This document shows, one piece after another, positions 53,893-64,000 of a stretch of 64,000 nt of DNA. A model generated the notes under the pieces. It ran no database searches, was not told the origin of the DNA, and worked only from the letters and a program-made list of their open reading frames with translations. The number at the start of each line of letters is the position of its first letter. Position 1 is the first letter of the stretch. The stretch comes from Setophaga petechia (Eukaryota > Chordata > Aves > Passeriformes > Parulidae), in the NCBI GenBank assembly GCA_024362935.1, contig JANCRA010000008.1, positions 31,366,557-31,430,556 of the forward strand. The letters are read 5' to 3'. A program made the translations under genes and the position numbers.

Positions 53893-56558
53893 CTGGATAT
53901 AAAGACAGGAACACGCCAGTCAATCTTTAAAAAGACAAAGAGAACCCAACCAGAAAGTTTACAGAATTTCAGCAATCAGAAATCCTGGAAGACCAAGTAC
54001 AAAAGGAAAGCTCAGTTCTGTTGGTTAGTCCTCACACTGGGTTTGTCATATAAAGGAAATAGAAGTGTGGAGAGGAAGCTTTTTCTTGAACCTTTTTAAA
54101 ATTAACAAAGGCATGTACAATATCAGCCAATATAATTTTCATAATTATTTAATGGTCAAAAATGTTATAATCTGCTATTCACAAAAAACCCACAGTTTTA
54201 AATACCTCTGTTCTGTTTCACTGAAGAAATAGACAGGGAAAAGCTGTAACAACAGTAAAGTCTGTTTTTAGACCTGCATAGCAAAAACTGCCACTAGGAC
54301 CACAGAGAATGTTATAGAAACCACCCTGGGTTGTATTTGGGATGGAGTGGGCATAATGTCATGAAAATAATGAAGTCTTTTCTAGTTCTTTAGATAACCA
54401 AAGAGAATATTAAACAAACATCTGCTAAAATATTTGAAGATCAGCTGTCCCAAATCAGTTGGTCACAGAAGTCTTCAAAGAGGCAGCTAAGAAGAACTGT
54501 AGTCCACCGCTTCACATCAGCACAACGCGGCACAATCAGTGGATTGCTGTTTTGTTAACCATCAAAAAAGGTCAACAGATGACCTGAGTTAATTATAGCT
54601 CATTTAGTCTGGTGCCTACTTAGGAAAAGCAACTGGAGAGCTGCTATGAATTTATCTTCAAGCACACTAAAATAGCTGCAATAATAATTAATGCTAATCG
54701 TTGTCTCATTAGGCAAACTGAGGTCTTGTCAAACAAGGTTTATTTTTCAAAGTTGCCTCAAATACTACTATGCCAATGCAACAAAGACAGACATTTGTGA
54801 GTGGTTGAATTAGTAGAACATGACACTCCAATTTAAGGAACTGGCTGAGAACTGCATCAGTGCATTAGATCTTTGGTGTATGAAGAACTAGCTGCCAGCT
54901 CTCAGATGGCAGCTGTCTGTTGAAAATTAACAGTGTCAAATTAGACAGGAGCTTCTCTAGCAGCATTTTTGAGATCAGTATTCCTCAAGGTTTTCATCAG
55001 TGCTATATCATCTCAAAGAACCTAGAGCTAACAGAAACACAACAGAGTTAAATGGTGAAAGGGACACATTAGTCATGTAGGCCAAAATGGATCACAAAGC
55101 AAATCAACCCAACCCAAAATCTATAGTCATTCCTTAGAAACCAAGAGCACTGACCATTAGCCAATTCCGCAATCCTGAAAAGCAACAAGTATCCAGAAGC
55201 CTTTAGTGGGAGGGAGGTGTAGCAAACCTGGTCCTAAAATTAAGTTGCCACTGAAACTCTGACAAAAGGAAGGAATTCTTATATTCTTGGCTATGTAAAT
55301 ACAAGGAAGAAGGAATATCAGGAGAAAACCAATTTCATTCCTGTAGACTGTGTTGGTTAAAACACTTAAATAGTCTGTATGGTTCTGGAAACCACAGTTT
55401 TAAATGTGACTTCTTAAACAACTGGAAAAATTGCAGAGGATTTTCAGTGAAGTGACTCAAAGGCTGGAGAAAATGATGTACTGTGCAGGAACCTGGGCAT
55501 GTCCAGGTTGTGCAATACCACTGGACAGACACAGCCCAGTCACCGCTCATTCCAGCTGAGCCTCCTCCAGGACAAACTGGAGCTCATTCATGTGGTCTCT
55601 CCCAGAGCAGGCTGCTGCTGCTACATAGCTCCAGATACCAGAGGTTGTACCTTTACACAATGCTGCTCTGTATTACAAAGATGCATGCTCAAGTAACTCA
55701 GTCTTCCATTAAAAAAAAAGGGGGAGAGGGGACAGAAAGAGCGATTTGTTTTATGCATGTGAGGACTTTTGCAGAGAGGAAATAAAAAGAATATATAGTT
55801 CCCTTATCTTGGTGAGAAAAGCATCTGAGAAAAAATCATGACTGCAAATTGAAGCCAGAGAAATTTCAATTAGAACTGAAGAGCAACTTTAATCAGAACA
55901 ACCACCCACTAAGTTCTTTAAAAAAAGAGTACTGGATTGTCCTTACAAAGCCTTGTTGCATTAGAAGCAAAAAAAATTTTCTGTGGATACACATTTGTTT
56001 ATTTCTTCTACTCTTGATGAGGCAAATACTTCTATAATAAATATCTGTGCCTCCCAACAGCTCAGGACCTTCAAGTAAGAATGCTTCCCCTCCTACCTTC
56101 TGACTCATTTCTCTTCAAATTTGATACTTCCATTTCTGAGGTATCAAAACGTACTCATTCAGGGAACAAGGTCTCAGCAGTACCTGAGGAATTCTAAAGA
56201 ATGAAATCTTACCTCTCGTTTCATAAGCAACCAAGCCTTATACTCTCACCTAGATAAATTCTAGGACTGATCTTAACTAGGGACTCAATACTGCATTCTG
56301 ATGGCATTTTTAGTCCTAGATCTGACAACAGCTCAAAAGATAATAGGACAACTATATACCACAGTGTCTTCCAAGGTTACATCTTTCTTACAGCAGAGAG
56401 GCAAGAGCCCCAAAATTATATTTCAAAAGATGTCAGGATGTCAACAAAAATAAAACCAATTTCAAAATAGAGCTGTCAAAGAGAAACTGAGCAAGTTATG
56501 AATATAAATGGCATTGTTGAGATCTGACTTATTAGATATCAACCAAGAAAAAACTCAC
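53893..56558 (-). other. CARMIL1: CARMIL1 intron
   Basis: This 2.7-kb intron has donor CTG|GTGAGTT. I see no confident repeat. A stretch at about 55.36-55.64 kb has the texture of a diverged LINE fragment but cannot be assigned. Confidence 0.65.
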
Positions 56559-56646
56559 CAGTTTGTGGTGGCAATGTGAAAGTGCATCCAGGATTTCATC
56601 TACAACTCGGTCAGACAGGAAAGAAGCCACTGTCAGCTTTACTTCA
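56559..56646 (-). CDS. CARMIL1: CARMIL1 exon, helical region
   Basis: This 88-bp exon completes a Ser codon and encodes 29 residues: [20 protein letters not shown] then ALSHCHHKL. Human CARMIL1 differs here only in conservative positions (Val for Ile). It belongs to the antiparallel helical dimerisation region. The acceptor reads ctcacacag. Confidence 0.96.
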
Positions 56647-58827
<2,181 letters not shown>

Positions 58828-58999
58828 TTAGATACTGGCAATCACTTTAGCTGGGAGGTGACAGCATTATTCTGTCAAATATGACACTATTAGACTTGTA
58901 TTTTTTACAATTTTTCTTCTGCTTTCCAATCTATTTTGCATCCAGCTGCAATATAAGACATTTTACAAAATATAGCTTTGAGAATCAAAACACTTGTTC

Positions 59000-59021
59000 T
59001 GAAAATGACCCGCGACTGCAC
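59000..59021. repeat. 22-nt exact repeat, copy 1
   Basis: tgaaaatgacccgcgactgc followed by ac is identical to the copy at 62,181-62,202, in the same orientation and the same intron. Flanks on both sides differ completely. Two CpGs are kept in otherwise CpG-poor DNA. Confidence 0.9.
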
Positions 59022-59390
59022 TTGTTTGCCTTTTCAAATATGAAACATTTACATCTCTGTGTGTTGAACTGTCAGAACAAATTAGCTTCCCTTGTGCACC
59101 CACCACTGCAGTGGATGCTCTGCTGCAGCTGCCTTCCCTCTAAACTGTGCCCTGAATCACCAATTTTCATCAGTGCTCCAGACCTGCCAATTTGTAAGAA
59201 GCATCAGTAAATGAGGAAGAGAGATCCTGAGAACTCAGCAGGCTGTAGATGGCTGGAATATACCAGCTGAATATCAAGAAGTAGCTACAAGCATGATCCG
59301 CATTTGGCATGCAAACCTTCAATATATGGCTCTCATTTATATACATGTAAATCTACAGCAAACTTTAGATATAACCAACAATTTTTATTC

Positions 59391-59583
59391 ACACAGAACC
59401 ACAGAATGGGTGAAATCTTGGGAGGGACCACTGAAGGTCACCTAGGCCAACCTCTCTGCCCCAGGTTTCCCTACAGCACATGGCACAGAATTGTGTGCAG
59501 GCAGTTTTTGAGTATCTCCAGTTGGGGAGACTTCACACCCTCTTCAGACAGCCTGTTGCAGTGCATGGCCACCCACACAGGAA
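59391..59583 (-). mobile_element. CR1 LINE 3' tail, minus orientation
   Basis: The plus strand reads as the reverse complement of a CR1 3' end: cacagaaccacagaatggg, gggagggaccactgaaggtc, tttttgagtatctccagttg and cagcctgttgcagtgcatgg. It is in the same orientation as CARMIL1. The copy is diverged and non-coding. Confidence 0.88.
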
Positions 59584-60561
59584 AGATCCAAAGGAGGGTG
59601 GAAAAAAACCAAGGAACGTGCCAGAGTCCAGTTTACTGAAATGGGCCAACTTGTCTCTGATAAGAGTGAGGGTTGAGAAGCAAAGAGAAAAAGGTACTTA
59701 CAAATAATAAAATAAAAGAAACAACATTTCTGTGGTATGGTAAGCCTAGATCTTAGCTAGGCACTTGTAAATTGTACAAAAATAAGAACTGCACCCTTTG
59801 AAAACGCTATCGATTTCCTTTATCTTCTCCATTCCATACCAACAGGTGAGTGACTGCAAATTCAACTCCATTATATCAGAGCTTTTTTCTCTTTGCACAG
59901 CCCTACCATAACTAGTAATTTCCTTATGCAGACAATGAGCAAGAAAAAAACCCCATTGCTGCATAAAAATTTCAGTGATTCGAAGCAGCATCTTTCAGTC
60001 TGTAGCTTTTACAGTCTGGAAAAAACCAACAAAGCAACACAAAGTGGTCACAGTGTACAGGAAAATCCAATCTTTTCAACATTTGATTTAGAGTTAAAAG
60101 GGACAGCTGCCATTATAGCTAATAATATATCTTGTTGCCGGGCTCTCAAGATGCCCTTTAAGAACTCTTCCCACACGCCCTCCTTCAGTCCCCGAGCAGA
60201 TTCTGGGGCAGCATGACTAATGAAGAGACTTTCAAGCCTCTATGGCCATATCCCCATGGGGGATGAAGAACTTCAATGTTAGAGAACACTGAGCCAAGTA
60301 AACTATTAATGAGAGTTCCTGACACATCCATTTTTCCATAGCATCTATTCATTGGTGCAATTGTGTAGTTTATTGTGACAAAATTCCCTCTCAAGAGTTA
60401 CTGATGAATCACAATCATAATAGTGATAGACTTGCTATGCTGAATTACAATTGCAGTCTAAGCAGGGTCTTTCAAAATGGATCATGTGAAAAAATGCAGG
60501 TGAGAAGGCATAGCAGGAAAACCTAGACCTTTTCTGAAATTTCCAAAATCAATTTTTACTC

Positions 60562-60579
60562 AAAAAAAAAAAAAAAAAA
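60562..60579. repeat. 18-base A run
   Basis: Homopolymer of 18 A followed by a short GA run. No SINE body is recognisable upstream, so it is not clearly a retrotransposon tail. Confidence 0.95.
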
Positions 60580-61250
60580 GAGAGAGAATGTGCAATTTAA
60601 AAGCCAAATAGAGTTTGGATCTTGTCTTTAATTGCACAACTGAACATAATTTCTTTACTGGTGGATTTTAGCTGTTGATTTCACATGACCATTATCTGCT
60701 GAAGGTATCTACAGAAACCTTTCCTCACCACCTAATTCCACGCCCAAATCTTTCACTGATGGAAAGCCAGAGCTATCAATATTGACTGTGAAAGTGCACA
60801 CATTTCAGTCATGGGGCTGCAAGTACCAGTCACCAGGTGAAAGAAAAGAACAAATTACTACCCACAATTAAAGAATCTTAGCATTCAGGAGAAAGATACA
60901 GTGAGGAAAAGGACTGAAGAATGACGATATCAAAATAAAAAATGGAACAGGTGATGGAGCCAATAATCCCTTTGCTCCAAGACAAAATTTAGGAAGAATA
61001 TTTTGAGCACTTCTGTCATTACAAAACAATCCTGTTTGTATAGGTTCCACTTGTCTTGCTTATTTTCCCTTGGGCCTTTGTTGACTGAATAATGCATGTC
61101 CAGGTTCTGTGTGTCCACAGTGACACCAGCAGGAGCTGAAAAAGTCAAGGGTCTTGCTATAATTTCTCCTCTGGTCAACTCAATTCATTCCAATAAATTG
61201 TTTTTCCTTACTCTAACTCCTTTCTTCACCCCTCTTTCTTTCCTTGAGTC

Positions 61251-61268
61251 AAAAAAAAAAAAAAAAAA
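61251..61268. repeat. 18-base A run
   Basis: Homopolymer of 18 A in an intron, preceded by a pyrimidine-rich stretch. No element body is recognised. Confidence 0.95.
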
Positions 61269-62180
61269 GGAAAAACAATTCTTATTTACTTAAAATATGT
61301 TCATTGCCTTTAACCAATTTCCAAACTTCTTTTTAGAATCACACTCCAGTTGCTATGGAAACTAAAAATCAAAACTCATCTTATAGCACACAGGATTTTT
61401 TTCCCCCCAACAATTACAAAAAGAATTGTCCTTATGTGAGCTCCCTTATCTATCTTTACAAATAATAAACTGCTTATGATGTTTTGAATTGACCTAAACA
61501 AGTGGAGGTCAAAATAATTCTAATCCATGTTCAACAGTTCTTCCTCCATGCATAGAACTTAAAAGAAAACCCTTCCACCTTAAGTGAAAATTAATAAAAA
61601 TGAGTGTTAGAATACACAAAGAGCATTATGACTTTATAGTTTTTGTAAGCCACTTGAATGTGAATGCCACACAGATCAAAAGTAAATGTAAAAGTTAGAA
61701 TGGTTGAGCTAAAGTGCCTTTTGTTGTAAATGCGTAAAAGTGTAAATGGAAAACACATTAATTCAGGAACATTCCAAATGCTGAAGAGGCTTTTTTTTCA
61801 CCCTCTATAAGACTCTCCAAGATGAACTTACTTAAGTGCATAAGTCCAGCACAAAGGGCTGACCTGACTACTCTTGTCCCATAATACCCCGGGTTCCACT
61901 GTGAAGAATCTTATGGATAAATCATGTCTGCAGAAATTCTCACCATATTTCATATAATGAGGAAAGGGAGAAACATACTAAAAATAGAGCTCCATTTTCC
62001 TCCTCATTAATTTTTTAATTTCAAAAAAGTAATTAGTAATATAGCATTATTATTGTTCTTCATTATATTCCCACTGACTGAAGCATTTTCATGTTTCAAT
62101 TGAAAGATCAAAGAATCTGAAGATGAAGGTTGCAAAGTGTTTAAATACTGCAGAACACAGACAAAGTAGCTTAGTCACAA

Positions 62181-62202
62181 TGAAAATGACCCGCGACTGC
62201 AC
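62181..62202. repeat. 22-nt exact repeat, copy 2
   Basis: Second copy of the 22-nt sequence also found at 59,000-59,021, about 3.2 kb away. Confidence 0.9.
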
Positions 62203-63025
62203 ACTCAACTTCTCAAAAGTTGATCTAAGCTGCCACAGAGCCATATTTTTAAATTCATCAGCTTCCATACAGATCTCTACTGTTAAAATTTGTCCACCTT
62301 GTTTTCTTCCTGGACTGATACCTTTGCACATGCTGTATGGAAGGCTCTTTGCTTGTTACACAGGAAGAGCAAACATAACTGAAGGTGCAAGTTTCTCAGC
62401 AGGAGCTGGCTGATCACACAGGTGAGAACATTGACAGATCAATGACATCTACTTCAAGAGCTGAGGTTTGGCAGGCAACTTGTGAGAAGATTTCCTGTAA
62501 AGCTGCCTGTACCAGTTTTTTGGGCACTCTCAATATCTACAAGTTACCCAAATCAAACAGTAAAGTGTAAATCCTGCATCAGGTTCAAAAGTGACCACTG
62601 AGAAAAAAAATCTGCCATGGAACCTATAAAAAAGCAGCTTTCACTCTACTAGGACTCCTTAACTACTGAGCACTTTCCTCTAGGGCATGAGGCTTCTTAG
62701 GGTGCTTGAGAAATGTCTTTACAAAAGGCTGAAGGAGCAATTGATCAGTCTTCCTCTTCTAGCAGCTGAGAAAAGATGATAAACAGTATATGCTTCTTCT
62801 GTACACTGAAAACATACAGGCAACTTTTTATTTTATTCCAACTGGGAAAAAAATCCAAATTACAGGGCCCAAAGTTATAAGAATCTAAAAATGAAAAGAC
62901 AGCTATCTTACATACAAATCTACTGAGAAGAAAAAGGAAGTATGGCACACTTGCATTTAGCAACAGAAAACCTCAGATTTAGTTATTTCTGCATGTGAGA
63001 GATGGTAACACATCTATCCACAGAC

Positions 63026-63157
63026 CTTAAGTTGCTCGTCCACTACCCTTGTGACTTCTCCAGCCATGGATTCAAGTGTCTCTTGGATTGGATTGGAGAG
63101 TGAACCATTTGCTCCTGCCCAAGAAGCTCCACCGAGATGATACAGATTTGGTAAGAG
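63026..63157 (-). CDS. CARMIL1: CARMIL1 exon, helical region
   Basis: This 132-bp exon is exactly 44 codons, phase 0 on both sides: [20 protein letters not shown], then [20 protein letters not shown] and EQLK. It matches human ([20 protein letters not shown] and onward) closely. The acceptor reads gtcttacag. The donor AAG|GTCTGTG is non-ideal. Skipping this exon would keep the frame. Confidence 0.97.
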
Positions 63158-63419
63158 CTGTAAGACAGGAAGAGTATCCTCAGAAAACAGGCCCATCACT
63201 GTCTTCAAACCAGGACAAACAGCAGGAAATTTCTTTGGCTGAAACAAAGTCTTCATAAATTAGAATTATCTTATCACTTTAAATACTAGCTATAGCTGGT
63301 TATCTGAAGAAAATACACTTTTGTGACACATATTATTATTTTCACTGCCTAAAACCAGAGAATCTGCGAGCACACACAGAACTGCTCTCAGCACTGCCAG
63401 CATGCTGGGAAAGGCTTAC
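63158..63419 (-). other. CARMIL1: Short CARMIL1 intron (262 bp)
   Basis: This compact intron has donor ACA|GTAAGCC and acceptor tcttacag. Nothing else is recognisable in it. Confidence 0.85.
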
Positions 63420-63548
63420 TGTTTTGGAGTTCTTAGCGTCCCGCATCAGCCGTTCCGCACATTTGACATCCTCCTGTACAGCATCCACACTGCAGTTTCT
63501 TAAAGAGTTGAGATGATCTTGCACTTTTACACATATCCTGTCAATCAT
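63420..63548 (-). CDS. CARMIL1: CARMIL1 exon, helical region (most 5' exon in window)
   Basis: This 129-bp exon is 43 codons, phase 0 on both sides: [20 protein letters not shown], then [20 protein letters not shown] and SKT. The initial Met is internal to the protein. The acceptor directly before it reads tcaagtag. Human has [17 protein letters not shown] and [12 protein letters not shown] at the same place. It belongs to the helical region that follows the leucine-rich repeats. Confidence 0.95.
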
Positions 63549-64000
63549 CTACTTGAACAAAAGGAATACAAAAGATAAAACATCAGGACGTTGGTCAAAC
63601 ACAACCTTAATCCAGTCCAGGTAGAAAATCAATAGTAGCATGATGAGATTTGCAGTGACAATATAACAACCTGGAAAGCCATGATAAGACCTTGGCAGCA
63701 AGTCGATACTATTGAAGGAAAGAACTACATCTCATAAAGACACCCCTAAGCATTGCAAAATAAATAAAACTTTACCATCAGGAAATATAAATGCTGTGGA
63801 ATATTTCCCCCACAGAAACCTCCAGGATAACTGCAATTAATCAACAAGTTACTCTATTTAAGGTTAGTCTGATTTTTGGATCAGATTTGATGCTGAAAAC
63901 GTTTTTGATATACCTAAGACTATAGTCTAAAGGTCTCTGAATTGTTAAGAAGTTCAAACAGCAAAAGAAAGCTCCATTCAACAAATACTAACAGCAATTT
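63549..64000 (-). other. CARMIL1: CARMIL1 intron (partial, right edge)
   Basis: This is the intron upstream of the first visible exon, continuing beyond the window. I see no further exon in these 452 bases and no repeat. Confidence 0.7.

Noticed and set aside
55360..55640. Possible diverged LINE fragment
   Set aside because: The texture is suggestive, but I could not match a run of landmarks to CR1 or another family.

Overview
This is vertebrate nuclear DNA, most likely from a bird. It has multi-exon genes with GT-AG introns, three CR1 LINE 3' ends and two LTRs of avian endogenous-retrovirus type. It shows no operons, ribosome-binding sites or CRISPR arrays. The LTR consensus types I recall are common in songbirds and other Neoaves, but the species cannot be named from the sequence alone.

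Two protein-coding genes are present, both on the minus strand, so their 5' ends lie at the higher coordinates. From about 12.4 kb to the right edge lies the 3' half of CARMIL1 (LRRC16A), the capping-protein regulator. I traced thirteen coding exons, 63,548 down to the stop codon at 13,323, plus a 3' UTR of about 0.9 kb. Every splice junction keeps frame, giving 684 residues from the helical dimerisation region through the capping-protein-binding region (CPI and CSI motifs) and the proline-rich tail to the C terminus. The PH domain and leucine-rich repeats lie beyond the right edge. At 777-1,483 are the first two coding exons of SCGN (secretagogin), an EF-hand calcium sensor; its remaining exons lie beyond the left edge. 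CARMIL1 followed by SCGN in the same direction is the order on human 6p22, so this is conserved synteny.

Layout by region: 1-1,483 SCGN 5' exons and introns; about 1.3-1.8 kb CpG island and SCGN promoter; 1.8-12.4 kb intergenic DNA, which holds a 44-bp tandem duplication, a 24-bp perfect palindrome and an unusual array of direct and inverted copies of an unidentified repeat (about 10.44-12.0 kb) close to the CARMIL1 polyadenylation site; 12.4-64 kb CARMIL1. CARMIL1 introns range from 262 bp to 17.7 kb. They carry a sense-oriented LTR (about 29.56-30.0 kb), an antisense LTR (about 46.3-46.9 kb), CR1 fragments near 43.7, 51.4-52.1 and 59.5 kb, and microsatellites.

The two genes are not known to share a pathway. 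CARMIL1 acts on actin capping protein at the leading edge. SCGN is a calcium sensor in neuroendocrine cells. I found no novel multi-gene system. The observations most worth checking are the GC-AG first intron of SCGN, the inverted repeat array, and an exact 22-nt CpG-containing sequence present twice in one CARMIL1 intron.
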